Assembly (NCBI GenBank): GCA_964019695.1
Contig: OZ026516.1
Coordinates: 101,804,368 to 101,868,367 of the forward strand
Direction: 5' to 3'
DNA length: 64,000 nucleotides
Source of the DNA: Loripinus fragilis
Lineage: Eukaryota; Mollusca; Bivalvia; Lucinida; Lucinidae
The notes beneath the pieces are model-generated. The model had not been told where the DNA came from. It saw only the letters and a list, made by a program, of their open reading frames with translations, and searched no databases. A program made the translations under genes and the position numbers. Of the stretch, positions 32,977 through 44,072 are shown one piece after another (within the stretch, counting starts at the first letter, position 1; each line of letters opens with the position of its first letter).

Positions 32977-33195
32977 GAGATTAATATGAACTTAGGCGCT
33001 ACCTTAACCGTGCAGAGCAATCAAACATATCCATTCACAATGATTAAGCACGTAGACTAATTCAGTAAATATCAGCGGATCAGGATTAATTTGGTATGTC
33101 TCTCTCAGTTTTAAAAAGTTTACCTGATTAGTGGCCTATATTCGATATACTGTATAGGTCACTGACGATTGTACAGTACTGTCTTATCTTCCTTG

Positions 33196-33310
33196 ATTGA
33201 GAAAATTCAAAGGGGGGCAGCCCGCTGGACCCACGGGAAATGGCGAAAGACAAGCAGGACTTCACCAGTATCAGCGACATGCTTGCTGAGCTTGCGTGAC
33301 CATCTCTTTA
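33196..33310 (+). pseudogene. LINE reverse-transcriptase C-terminal relic
   Basis: IEKIQRGAARWTHGKWRKTS, then a frameshift to DFTSISDMLAELA, a TGA, and PSL. The pattern I-Q-R-x-A-A-R-W...S-I-x-x-M-L-x-x-L-x-W-x-S-L is the usual C-terminal part of CR1/Jockey-type RT proteins. The TGA stands where Trp is expected. Confidence 0.55.
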
Positions 33311-33379
33311 TCTCTAGTATGATCTATTGGTACTGGCTCGCTCAATTTTGAACATTATTCCAGCATTGCGAATTTTGAG

Positions 33380-33732
33380 GGGGGGGGACTTTTAGCTGTG
33401 TTTTTGACTAAATGAGGAGTGCCCTAACTGCAACTCTTGTGGCCCTTAGTGATGGAATGATTTTGCTTCTCTTTCACAAGATTTATTGTTGTGCTGTGTC
33501 TGTTGAAAAAAGAGAGTACAGTGACCCCTGCTCACATTTCGAAAGTCACACTCACCAGGTCATCACACAGTATCCAACATTGTAGATACCAGACATAAAC
33601 AGGTGCCCTGAAAATTGTGTTTTACCCTGTACTATATTCGGAACAGTTTTTTTTCTTTCAGTAATCAATGCCAATGCTACAGAAGAGTTTAGGGTCTCCC
33701 CATTTAGTCAGAAACACAGCCAAAAGATTTTT
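33380..33732. mobile_element. ~350-bp inverted-repeat MITE
   Basis: ACTTTTAGCTGTGTTTTTGA|CTAAATGAGGAG at the left; CTCCCCATTTAG|TCAGAAACACAGCCAAAAGA at the right. No duplication identified. Confidence 0.7.
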
Positions 33733-33944
33733 GTCAAACTTAAAAAATAAGCACTACCTGGCATAATGATCGAAATTGGATTGAACCATTAGCTATGGTA
33801 GGGTATCGTAGTTGGCTACTCTTCCTTATTTTAATAAATGATTTACTAGATATGTTTTGTATTCTGTTCGCCTTTTCTCAAAAACTTTTATCATGTGAGG
33901 GAACAGACTGTCTTGTAATGCAAAAAAGTCAGTATAGCCAGGAA

Positions 33945-34660
33945 TGCAACAACTACACACTATATACAGGTCAACCCATATGGCACCGTAAGGAAGAGAC
34001 AAAGAATGACAACAGAAACATGACATACAGAAGACAATATAGCTTATGACAGTGGCAGGCTGATTGGCCAAATGTCATAATCGACCCACCAGTGAAATAC
34101 CATTGAAATGGTGTCAGTGGATGGTTCGGTAGTGGCCTGCGTTTATATTAGGCAACCCCTTCCCCACCCCCCACCCAAAAAAAAAACACACAACAAATAC
34201 GTGTGTTTCAGGTTACATTAATTTTTTAATAGGGACCGAAGGTAAGAACAACGCTTTAATTTTGGTAAAGGTTTTTACATGGGAAAAATGGGGAAACGAT
34301 ATGGCCAAACTGGGAAGTCCCTTAAAAGTGCTTAAAATTTAGGGTGGGGGGGCAAAAAAAATAGGCATGGTCTGGCAACCTGGAACACACATTTTTTTAA
34401 TTCTAGACCCTGAGTACTTTGGGTTTTTTTTCTCAAAAAAATGTGTCCTGTGTAAGAACACATACCTCATACAGGATTGTCTTATCATGTCAGAAAAAGC
34501 ATGTGAGTTTAACCAAGAATTTCAACAATCACGCACTATAGACCAATCAAATCACCGTGAGGAAGAGGCAAAGAACGACAACAGAAACATGACATCTACC
34601 GTCTACAGAATACAATAAAAGTAAAGCAACCAGCTCTCTCTTCCTCACTAGCCTCAACTT
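33945..34660 (+). repeat. Two copies of a dispersed 'GAGGAAGAG' repeat
   Basis: Copies at ~33955-34050 and ~34535-34640 share GAGGAAGAGGCAAAGAACGA-type sequence, CAACAGAAACATGACAT, then GCAACCAGCTCTCTCTTCC in the second. Relatives in this window: 42225, 43435, 44755 (plus) and 36229 (minus). Each copy is followed by AATATCACTTA or TGTCATAATCGAC / CCACCAGTGAAAYACCAYTG. Confidence 0.6.
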
Positions 34661-35297
34661 AATAGCTTCTGTTAGTGGGAGGCAGAGTGACCAAATATCA
34701 CTTACGGCCAACCAGTGAAACACCACTGAAATGGTGTTTTGCTTGTTATGGTTGTAATGTCTGCGTAGTGCGGCCCCCTGCCTCTGGCATATAGATTGCT
34801 TATTATGGACAATAGTGGCCTGCTTTTATAAAGTTACTGTATAACGAAGTTACTATTGGAAATCCTTACTATAAACATGCCTAAACTCAGATTTATCAAT
34901 ATTGATAGAGAACGTACAGAGAACTGCAGCCCTCTGACGGTGTCTGGGCAGGTGTTATTCTTAGGTGTATATGTTTCGCATCAAGCAGATTTGCGCGATT
35001 TGGTTCTAATTTCAATGACTTGATTCTCGTATATAAATAAATGTTTGTTTCTGCTGGGTAAAATCCTAAACTTGGAAAGGCATTTTCTAAATTTTACCAC
35101 GTGCATTCGGAGTTGTTTTCTTTTAATGTTAATACATGTACAATGTTAGATTGAAAACTCTTCAGGGCATTGTTTTGTGTTTGGCTCCGTTTTTTCTCAT
35201 TGTACTTAGAAAGTGAAACTGGTTTCTGTACTTCAATTGCATTTTGCTTTAATGTGTGCATTTATTTGTTTATCTGGGTTCTGTTATTCATGTTTAT

Positions 35298-35509
35298 AGG
35301 GAGCGCAGTGGCTCAGTGGTAGCTAGAGTGCTAGACCCAAGACCCACTCGGATTGAGGTTCCAGCATCACCGTCGTCACTGCGTTATGTCCTTGAGAAAG
35401 ACACATTAATCCTTGCTTAGTACTGGTTCTACACAGGAAGCCCCGTCCTGATATAGCTGAAAAATTGTTGACTGGAGTGTTAAGAATCAAATCAAAACCA
35501 AACAAAAGT
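35298..35509 (+). mobile_element. S element (SINE)
   Basis: AGGGAGCGCAGTGGCTCAGT with a small insertion after the A box; TATTCATGTTTA / TATTCATGTGTA flank (35285-35296, 35510-35521), 11 of 12 identical. Confidence 0.85.
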
Positions 35510-35790
35510 ATTCATGTGTATGTTTTAAGACTGGGGGCAGAATTTTGGTCAGTAAAATACATTTAGTCGGCCACCGGTTGGCTAAAGCAGAAGGGAACTT
35601 TGTTGTTGCTTGTCCAATGTTTGTTGTTGACCCCTTTGTGTTTGGTCCTGCTTTTGTGATAGAATTGTATGCATCCTTTCTAGCCCAGCACTATTCTCCC
35701 TAAGGAAGAAAATGTTGATTATTTTACATTGTGTTTTTGATTTTCTGTCTGTGGTCTTTGTGTTTGTATATCTGTGGGCGTACTGTGAAG

Positions 35791-36092
35791 CTATGGAGGT
35801 CTGGACGGGGGTCCGGTATTTACTATTCATTAAAAATTTAGCCCATTATTCATCTCATTAAAATTTTGGGTAATTCATTAAAATAAGACCAATTATTCAT
35901 TAAAAGTAAGAAAGGTGGCAATGAAATCTGATTATTCACTATTCATTAATTTTTCTTCAATTCATTACAAAAATAGGATTATTCATTGATTTTTAGGCCA
36001 TCATTATTCACTATTCATTTTTTGGCTCATTATTCACTATTCATTATAAAAAGTTCCATTATTCACTAATTATTATACCCCATCCAGACCCT
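35791..36092. mobile_element. ~300-bp element filled with ATTCATTA motifs
   Basis: Ends GAGGTCTGGACGGGGGTCC and the complement of GAGGGTCTGGATGGGGTATA. Nearly all of the interior is variants of TTATTCACTATTCATTA and ATTCATTAAAA, more than a dozen occurrences, in one orientation. Confidence 0.65.
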
Positions 36093-36228
36093 CAGCTATC
36101 CTTCCTTTATTGTAGCTTCAATGGGGTGCTCCAAACAACGGCGGGAAATACACGTTGATACTTTGTTTGATGTTACTCCAATTATATGTTGGTAATTGTT
36201 TAATAAGTCTTAGTAGCTTTTCTAGCTT

Positions 36229-36320
36229 TGCAACCATCTCACTGAGGAAGAGAGAGCTGGTTGCTTTGCTTTAACTGTGTTGACCTGGTGCCTTTGGCTG
36301 CTCTCCGTTCTAAGGCGGTA
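36229..36320 (-). repeat. 'GAGGAAGAG' repeat, inverted copy
   Basis: CATCTCACTGAGGAAGAGAG|AGCTGGTTGC... is the complement of the 3' part of the copies at 43435. The surrounding 35580-36230 and 36320-36870 stretches show only weak similarity to the same cluster. Confidence 0.45.
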
Positions 36321-36874
36321 ACTCTGGTATATTTATGTACAGCTGTGCTATTAACATTGTTCATGTTATTACACTTAGTTAAAATTTCTATCTGGTTACA
36401 ATATGCTTTAATTTGGTGACTCTCTTTTATGTGAATCTCGTGTATGTACTCTCTGATGTACAGTTTCACCTGTGCAAGTCGACATTCGTCAGCCACTGTA
36501 GGTCTAACCATTGCTGAACTATCTAATACAAGTCGTTTAAAGGTATCAGGATCTTGCAGATCTATGCACGATGCTGTATAGTTGGCTATCTTCTGTTAGA
36601 ATATATTTCTATAATTTTCATACACTGAACATTCAGCGACAAAGTGCTGTTTAGTCTCTGGTGCGACAGAATAAAGCTTACACGATGGGCCTACCTGATA
36701 CTGGTTAAAACAGCTCTATTTGCTTGCAAAGTATATGTCCCGGTTAACAGTTTGCATTTCAGTTGAGCTCTCCTACTGCCGTCTACACTGTTCCGTACTG
36801 TTGACCAAGTAGAGTGACACTTGCAGATTTTAATTACTTCTGGATTAACATATCTTTTACTCAATTTCGTTCCC

Positions 36875-37445
36875 CCACTTATGGGGCCCCGATGGGTTTT
36901 GGGGATCTGGGGAGAATGGCTTTTTATTTTCAGGGAGCTGGGAGCACTGGTAATTATTTTCAGGAAATTGGGGAGCAACCTCATAGTTTTGGGGATATAG
37001 GGAGCCCTGCAAAAAAGTAAAAAAATCTCACCTTAAATAAAAAAATCCGTTATTTCGTTTGATTTTTTTTAAAAAAAAACAGACCTAGCACGAACCTGAA
37101 TCCATATCATTACAGGGCTATCTGCACGCCTGGTCTGTAATATTTGGTGTAAGAAAGGAAAAGCCTCCATTTTTTGTTACATTTCTTTGGCTTCGGGTGG
37201 GGGGGGGGTTGGGGCTATTGCCCCCAACACCCCCCCCCCTTGTAAAATGTGAATGTATTTATTTTTGTACTAAAGTGCGCATCTTTTAAAATTGCTCTTG
37301 GGGGAAAATATGGCACAAAATTTGGGTTGTTGTTTTATTATTTAGTATGTGATAACATACTTGGGATCACTCAGAATTCACAAGACCGCACCATTTTCAT
37401 CATTTTTCTGGGGGAGCATGTCCATCGACGCCCCCCCCCCCCTAG
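36875..37445. repeat. G-rich degenerate repeat and C/G homopolymer runs
   Basis: Phrases such as GGGGATCTGGGGAGAATGG, TTTTCAGGGAGCTGGGAGCA and GGGGAGCAACC recur to ~37015; a related block lies at 39060-39265. Further right are GGGTGGGGGGGGGGTTGGGG / CCCCCAACACCCCCCCCC (37195-37241) and a 14-base C run near 37430. No gene. Confidence 0.5.
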
Positions 37446-38185
37446 CACAAGTGTGAATCAACATCATAACAGGGCTAACTACGTGCCTGGTATGTCATTC
37501 TCTATCTAAGTAATTAGATGGTTTTTATTAAAACTTTGATGAATGTTGATCAGGTATATTCTTACTTGTTGAAACTGAAGTTAAACTTACGTATAGGGCA
37601 TAATAGCAAATATAAAACACTGTCAATAGTTACAAAAATAAATGCTTTGACCTTGTTATCAGAGAAAAACTAGTTTCATCAACTGAAAAAAAAACAGCCC
37701 CACTCCCACCAGAAAACCAAATGGTCTAGCTGTCCCTAATAGAAAAAAATCAAATTTAGAGAGCGTTTGTCCATATCAGCCCTACCAGGTACAGCAACAG
37801 AATTTTAAGGATGGTCTCATATTTTGAGCTCTATATCATGCATTTCATTAAAATAATTATAATTTGGTAAACATTATTAAACTAGCAGACATGCATATGC
37901 CGTAAAAACTCGTATAAAATCAGTTATACTAATTTTAGATTTCTGGACATTACAAAAGGTAATGATTTCAGATTGTACTTTTTCTAAACTTTTCATCATC
38001 ACGGTCCCAATTAGCTCTGTGGACAGAGCCTGATCTTGTGGGATCGAGTCTCACGATATGACATTATATAGTTTTTCAATTTTCTTTCGATTGTCTTTTC
38101 ATTTATTTATTTTTGATAAATTAAAAGCTAATGACTTTGCCTGTGACTGAAACCAAAACGCGGACATATACATATAAACCATTAT

Positions 38186-38368
38186 GAGCCGGGACATGAG
38201 ATACGCAAAGTCTGATCAAAGTATTTGCTAGTCGCTTGAATATTCTATGATTGTTAAGCTACTACTGAACAGCATTTGGAGTTTCTAAGCTTTAAAGCAG
38301 ACTGTGCAGGCTCGTCTAAGTCTACACTTGACAAAATACCATATTGTTGGAAATCGCATGTTAAGGCT
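38186..38368. mobile_element. G element 2 (shortened)
   Basis: GAGCCGGGACATGAGATACG ... TTGTTGGAAATCGCATGTTAAGGCTC. The inner halves differ in order from G1, suggesting an internal inversion or recombination. Confidence 0.65.
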
Positions 38369-38374
38369 CATATA

Positions 38375-38520
38375 TGGGCTAGTGCTCGAGATTTGGATAC
38401 TTATCGCCCATTCACAGTACAGACGTAGATGAAGGCCCAGGCAAAACGTTTGATCTCTAGCTTGTCAATATGGGCGTTTGTTATTGGCATTTGCGCATAT
38501 GGTATACGTACAGACTGATT
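38375..38520. mobile_element. E element 3
   Basis: GAGATTTGGATACTTATCGC, GACGTAGATGAAGGCCCAGG, TTGATCTCTAGC, GTCAATATGGGCG, TTTGCGCATATGG. Confidence 0.5.
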
Positions 38521-38751
38521 CAGAGGACGGTAACAGCACAGAAACAGCGAGTATGGACAGTACTGCAGATACAGCAAGTGGTATTGCCATTGTAATGAAA
38601 GACAAACAAAATCATGGAATGAAAAACAAATATAAACGTATATATAACAAGCCATCAAATATAACATACACAAGAACTTACTTTGGCATTCAACAATATC
38701 ATAATTTAAAAAAAGTGTATATTTGAAATGATGGTAAAATAACCTTATCCA

Positions 38752-38816
38752 GTTGGAATCGAACCCTTGCAATCCGGATTATGAGCTTACCGTCTTACCA
38801 CTACGCCACCGGCTCA
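38752..38816 (-). repeat. tRNA-Met-like sequence (pseudogene or SINE head)
   Basis: On the minus strand: GCCGGTGGCGTAGTGGTAAG (A-box-like), CTCATAATC anticodon-loop-like segment with CAT, GGGTTCGATTCC (B box). The acceptor stem does not close properly, so it is not called as a functional tRNA. Confidence 0.5.
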
Positions 38817-39059
38817 GCAGTGACAGATTCAAATGCTGAAAGATACTTGTTCCATACATTAATAAATTTAAAAAAAGCAAATACGCTCCAAATGTAAACA
38901 ATGATGTTGAAGATTAATTAGTGCCAGTTTAATCATGTTTACCTATATCATGTATTCCTCTTATAATCCTTACATGTATAACATTAAAGTATTAAGTGAA
39001 TGTTAAGTCATCCGCTCGTGTATAGCTTCATAGTTTTTTAGTATGTGAATTTAATCCTA

Positions 39060-39265
39060 TAGAATGAAAATATATTTTAAGGGAAAATTGGCTTATATTT
39101 TGGGAGATTTTAGGGAGAAGCTGAATAAATTTTAAGGATTTGGGGAGCAAAGGAAAAATACTTTCATGGAGCTGAGGAATTTTCTTTCAGGTATTTGGGG
39201 AGATCGATGCATTATTTTCAGGGATCAATGGAGCACAGACCCCCGCCTTCATGGGGGCCTCACTT
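39060..39265. repeat. G-rich degenerate repeat, second copy
   Basis: TTTTAGGGAGAAGCTG, GGATTTGGGGAGCAAAGG, GTATTTGGGGAGATCGATG, ending CCCCCGCCTTCATGGGGG. Related to 36875-37015. Confidence 0.45.
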
Positions 39266-39274
39266 TTTTTTCAT

Positions 39275-40511
39275 CTAGAATGCAGTTGATGGTAAACCAT
39301 TGCAAATACCCGCTTGTTCACTTTTGACCTTTACCTTGGGGTCATGCTTACAAAAATATTGCCGAGTGCCCTCCACAACATGTGACCCTTGGACCTAGGA
39401 AGTTTGAAATGGCTATGTCAAACGGGTAAGGAGATGCATTTAAAAGAAAATACATTATTTGACCTTTGACCTTGACCTTGGCATTAAGATCACACTAAAC
39501 ATTGCCCAGCACCCTCTACATCATGTGACCTATTCACATGCAAAATCTTAAGTTGCAATGTCATACAGTTTAGGAAGAAAATATGTTATTTGACCTCTAA
39601 CCTTGACCTCTGATCACATGAAATGTTGCCCAGTACCCTCTACATCATGAGACCTATGTAGCTGCAAAATTTGAAGCTGCTACGTCTAACCGTTTAGATT
39701 GAGACGCATTTACAAGAAAATACATTATTTTACCATGACCTTTGGGTTGGTTTAAACATATTTTATTTGTATACTTTGTACATAGAACAACATATAAAAG
39801 CATACAATAATATACAGTACACAAATGGGATTCAGAAGAACCTTGGGATTAAGTTCACACAAGATGTTGCCCAGTATAAGACCTATTCAGGTACAAAGTT
39901 TGAAGTTGCTATTTCTAACCGTTAAGGAGGAGATTTATTTACAAGAAAATACACTATTTTGACTGCTGGCCTTGACCTTGGGGTCAATGTCACACGAAAT
40001 GTTGCCCAGTACCCTCTCCTTTATGTGACCTAATTAGGTACACAATTTGAAGTTGTTACGTCTAATGGTTTAGAAGGAGATGCATTTACAAGAAAATACA
40101 TTACTTGACCTTTGACCTTGACCTTAGGATCAAGGTCAAACGAAATGTTGTCCAGTACCCTCTACTTTATGTGACCTAATCAGGTACAAAGTTTGAAGTT
40201 GCTACGTCTAATGTTTTAGGAGGAGATGCATTTACGAGAAAATACATTATTTGACCTTTGACCTTGACAAGGTCAAGGTCACTTGAAATGTTACCCAGTG
40301 CCCTCTAAATCACGTGACTATCTAGATACATAGCTTGAAGTTGCTACGTCTAACGGTTTAGGAGGAGATACATTTACAAGAAACATGACAGACGGATGCA
40401 CGCACAGATAGACAGAAGACAGACAGACAAAAAGACAGACAGACGGACGACGGACTGACTTTGTTACGAAATTAATATACCCTTTTTTTCTAAAGAAATA
40501 AACGGGTATAA
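39275..40511 (+). mobile_element. N element 3 (full length)
   Basis: CTAGAATGCAGTTGATGG, CAAATACCCGCTTG to AATTAATATACCC, AAGAAATAAACGGGTATAA. About seven diverged monomers with TTGACCTTTGACCTTGACCT and GGTCAAGGTCA-like sites. A ~100-bp unrelated segment (39744-39841, TTTATTTGTATACTTTGTAC...) interrupts one monomer. The tail contains ACAGACAGACAAAAAGACAG. Confidence 0.8.
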
Positions 40512-40575
40512 TTACAGAGTTCACTGACTTATTTAGAAGATCTTTCCATTCAGCTTTTGAAGGAGGAGCATTGAA

Positions 40576-40953
40576 GTGCTCAATTATTCAAATACAGAAG
40601 GTAAACAATACAAAGTAAGAAAAGGGGTAAAGGTCAGGAATCGATACAATCAAGCACCACACCTGACCCAGGATACCAATGGGAAAGCTGCAACTTCACA
40701 ATTAGACATCACAAACGAGAGCCAATGGGTCAGTCCTTTCCCAGCAGGTGACCACAAGGCATCAATAAACAGACTCGCGAGAAAGCATAACAAAAACAAG
40801 ATAAATGATCCACAAAAGAAGCTCCGCCTTGAAACGGTCAGCAAAAATATTTTACTGGAGGGCTTAAACCAGTTTCATGGCGGGCCAACCTCACCATTAG
40901 TGCAGTTGTGGATCAAGGCACATATATGTTTGGTTTGCATGAAAGACCTATAA
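40576..40953 (+). CDS. Unrecognised 125-codon ORF next to a retroelement relic
   Basis: The peptide is basic and hydrophilic (EGKQYKVRKGVKVRNRYNQ, PFPAGDHKASINR, HNKNKINDPQKKLRLE, GLNQFHGG). No membrane segment, signal peptide or domain recognised. It lies 185 bp from, and convergent with, the Penelope-like RT relic. Codon use and lack of frameshifts are better than the other intergenic ORFs, so it may be a mobile-element protein or fragment. No function is proposed. Confidence 0.35.
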   Translation: MLNYSNTEGKQYKVRKGVKVRNRYNQAPHLTQDTNGKAATSQLDITNESQWVSPFPAGDHKASINRLARKHNKNKINDPQKKLRLETVSKNILLEGLNQFHGGPTSPLVQLWIKAHICLVCMKDL

Positions 40954-41137
40954 CTTATCAATGCATCACCTCCTAGAACATATAAATCAAGATATAAAAA
41001 AGAGATAAAGCAAAGATAAGGACTCAACAGTAAATAAAACTGAATACCGGAGTAAAAGAAATCTAACAGGTAAACTCTGGTGGGCCTGACAACAGCCAAA
41101 GCATCAGGCCCCTACCATCTCATCAATAGATAAGTCT

Positions 41138-42034
41138 TTAAGTCGGAACTGTAATAGAGTCTGAAGTCTGACCCACTGTTGTGCAATTAAAGAGGAAAGC
41201 AAAGTTGCGAACTGTGATTGGGTTGACCACCAAGCATGTAGTCTGTTGCAATACATTAATGTTATAGCCAATCCTTTTATAATGGGAAATTATTTTAATG
41301 AACTGCACTTAAAAATTATTAGAGCCAACAAACTTCTTCAATTTATACACCAAGTCACCATAGAATTCAGGTTCCGAAAGTCCTTGGCGCAAGAGAGATT
41401 TATATCCAATTTGAAATTTAGATATTTCAAATCATAGTATCGTCTATAAAATTTAGAAAAAGGTTTTGCGAAGTTTATGATACTGATAGCATTGTTTAAG
41501 AAGTTTCTGAGTCAACAATTCATTGTGAGTGTTGAAGTCAGCAACATGGCTAGATGATCTAACAAAACGAATGAGTTGAGAGATATAGACTCCATAGGAT
41601 GTAGAGCGAGGAGTATCACCATCTAAAAATGGGAAAGTTACAATTTCAAAATCAAAATCGTCACGTTCATCATACATTTTGGTAGAAACAATATCATTAG
41701 AAATTGACAAATGCAAGTCTAAAATCGCGGCTTCCGTATAAGATGTATTAGCTTTATTGAGTTGAAGCTCTGAATGGTATATTTGACTTACGATATTGTC
41801 AAAATAAACATTATTTATGTTTAAAATATCGTCCAAATATCTGGATGTAGTTTCTGGATGTAGTTTTAAAGCATCAATGATATCAGCCTGCTTATCATCA
41901 GAGAGAGACATCATAATTTCCCTCTCATAACAAAACAGGAATAAATCGGCAACCAGATGAGCACAGGTAGTGCCCATATGAATCCCAAAGATTCTTAATA
42001 TAGTTAAACAGCTGTTTTCACATTCTTTTTTCAT
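41138..42034 (-). pseudogene. Penelope-like reverse transcriptase, C-terminal fragment with frameshifts
   Basis: From 42034: FGIHMGTTCAHLVADLFLFC, SRYLDDILNINN (YLDD catalytic box), AAILDLHLSISND, YDERDDFDFEIVTFPFLDGD, YGVYISQLIRFVRSSS, LLKQCYQYHKLRKTFF, then a stop at 41453 caused by a shift in a T run. Homology resumes in other frames: KFYRRYYDL, EPEFYGDLVYKLKKFVGSNN, then HYKRIGYNINVLQQTTCLVV and FLFNCTTVG, ending at a TAA (41138-41140). The YLDD-DLHL-RDDF-YGVYISQLIR order marks a widespread invertebrate RT group I place near Penelope-like elements; the clade is not certain. Fingers and the first catalytic motif are missing. Confidence 0.7.
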
Positions 42035-42224
42035 TACAAGCGGTCTTGTTCTTGTTTGTATGTAGTTCTTAGTGCCCTTTCCAGTTTTGCATAATCTTGC
42101 TGAGAAAGACAGAGCTGGCTAATTTTCTTTCTTTGTGTTCTTGCTGTCCTGTGGCTGTCTCTGTTCAGTATATTGCTCTTGTTGTGCTGTGGATATGTCT
42201 ATGGTAAGTAATTGTAGCATTTTC

Positions 42225-42620
42225 TGGTCAAAAAGTGAGTATGATCAGGAAATACCACCATCACACACTGCAGACAAACCCACGGCACAGTGAGGAAGAG
42301 CCACAGAACCATTATAGAAACAATACATCTGTAAGACAATAATAGCAAAGCAGCCAGCTTTCTTTTCCTCTTCAATTTGATTGCAAAACTAGGATGAACA
42401 CAAAGTAATGCATACCAAAACAAATACAAAACAGAACTCCCACAAACTATGGGAATTACATTAAACAACAGCAACAACAACAACAACAACAACAACAACA
42501 GCAACAACAAAAACAACAACAACAGAACCACCGCCTTTGAACGGTCAGCAGCTTTAGCTACAGGGGGGTTAAATTCATTTTACTAGCGCTAAATCTTCGT
42601 CCTAGATTCTGTTGTTGTTA
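42225..42620 (+). repeat. Dispersed repeat copy with (CAA)n expansion
   Basis: GTGAGTATGATCAGGAAATA, CAGTGAGGAAGAGCCACAG, AGCAGCCAGCTTTCTTTTCC, a (CAA)n tract (42468-42525), AGAACCACCGCCTTTGAACG and CCTAGATTCTGTTGTTGTTA. A parallel copy is 43435-43780. Confidence 0.6.
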
Positions 42621-43006
42621 AAACACAAAATTGTTTAGCTCACAGGGAGGCATCTTAACTAAAACCACACATAATCACAGAGAAACAATCAAATCAAACT
42701 AAATCAATCAATCAAAACAAACACCGCTTTTTTGCTTACTCTTTAATTGTATTCTTGCCGTAGTATGTGTGACTGTGTTCAGTTTCTCTTCCTGGTGGTG
42801 CGGTGGGTTGGTCTGTGGCATTTCCTGGGCCATACTCACTTGGTTTTCGTGGTTCAAAACCAATGGTAAATCAAGGAAGATCAACCAGAGAGGCTCAACA
42901 GTGATTGTGGCATTTCCTAGTCATACTAAGTTGCGTTTAAAATGTGCTTGTACAGCTGGTGTATATTTTCTGAGTGAACATTCATCCACTAACGTAATAT
43001 ACAAGT

Positions 43007-43066
43007 AGTGAAGGCTCTGAGGAGACTGTGCGGATGCGCAGGCCCCTCTGAGCCTTCATTTGTTGC
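43007..43066. repeat. E-type core hairpin
   Basis: AGTGAAGGCTCTGAGGAGAC / GGCCCCTCTGAGCCTTCATT, loop TGTGCGGATGCGCA. Confidence 0.6.
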
Positions 43067-43434
43067 CTATGTGCCCTGGCGTAATTCTCAAGTATGAGCG
43101 AAGCCAGTATGATAGACATATATGTGAACATCTAATAAGCTGATCAAATTGAAGTTGCTAGATGTGTAAGGCGAAACGTCTTTGTCAGTGTTAGTGAGCG
43201 TCTCGATGCAGAGGAAACGTGTATCTTGAGACATGTACATACATCTGTTACGAACCAACCTTTTCTATATATGTTTATTTATACATGTATGCGTCTATAC
43301 TTACCTTACGAAACAGACTTAGCATTCCAAAAATGTTCAGTTAGTACTCTGTCTATGTCTATAATAATGTTCTGGGGTCATCAGTCTTGCTTCTAATTAC
43401 TGACATACTATTAAAGGCGTATAACCACGGAACA

Positions 43435-43780
43435 TGCACAAAAGTGAGTATGACCAGAAAATGCCACAATAACACCACAGAGCCATGAGGAAGAGACACA
43501 AAAAAACAACACCCACACGACAGCATATAAACAATTAAAATGAAACAACCAGCTCTCTCTTCTTCAGTGAGATGAATGAAAAACTAGACAGGACACTATG
43601 TACTGCATTATATAACAAGGACCAATCACAAATCCACACACACAATGGGGGCAAGAATAAACAACGAATAACAAACCACAGAACCACTAACTTAGAACAG
43701 ATAACAGCTAAAGCCACTGGTGGACTTAAATATATTTACCAGCCAAATCTTCACCCTAGATTCTGTTGTTGTTAAAACAC
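43435..43780 (+). repeat. Dispersed repeat, second copy
   Basis: GTGAGTATGACCAGAAAATG, CATGAGGAAGAGACACA, ACAACCAGCTCTCTCTTC, AGAACCACTAACTTAGAAC, CCTAGATTCTGTTGTTGTTA. Same order as 42225-42620, without the CAA expansion. Confidence 0.6.
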
Positions 43781-44072
43781 GAAACCAAACATTTTTACCA
43801 AGTTTCAACTTTTGCACATTTCCTGTGACTGTAACAGTAAAATAGAACTTTAGAAGGGTTTTTACATATTGCCATCTCAATCTCAGAGCGTCTGGATTTC
43901 GATTGCACAATTATAAAGAATGGCAAATCTACTCATAATGAGAACCAGCGATATGAATATTGTGTACACTGTTTAATCTCAATTAAGCGGGAATGGCTAT
44001 CCGTGGTTTGAATCTTGACAACTTTCAATGTGGCCAAATATGTGGTCTGCCTGAATGGGTTCACAGACTACA

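Noticed and set aside
36239..36511. 90-codon minus ORF
   Set aside because: Overlaps the dispersed GAGGAAGAG repeat; no domain.
38401..38772. 123-codon hydrophobic minus ORF
   Set aside because: Spans an E element and a tRNA-like repeat; composition reflects AT-rich DNA.
38752..38816. Functional tRNA-Met gene
   Set aside because: The acceptor stem does not pair and the T arm is irregular; treated as tRNA-derived repeat.
42199..42531. Poly-Leu ORF
   Set aside because: Reverse reading of the (CAA)n tract.
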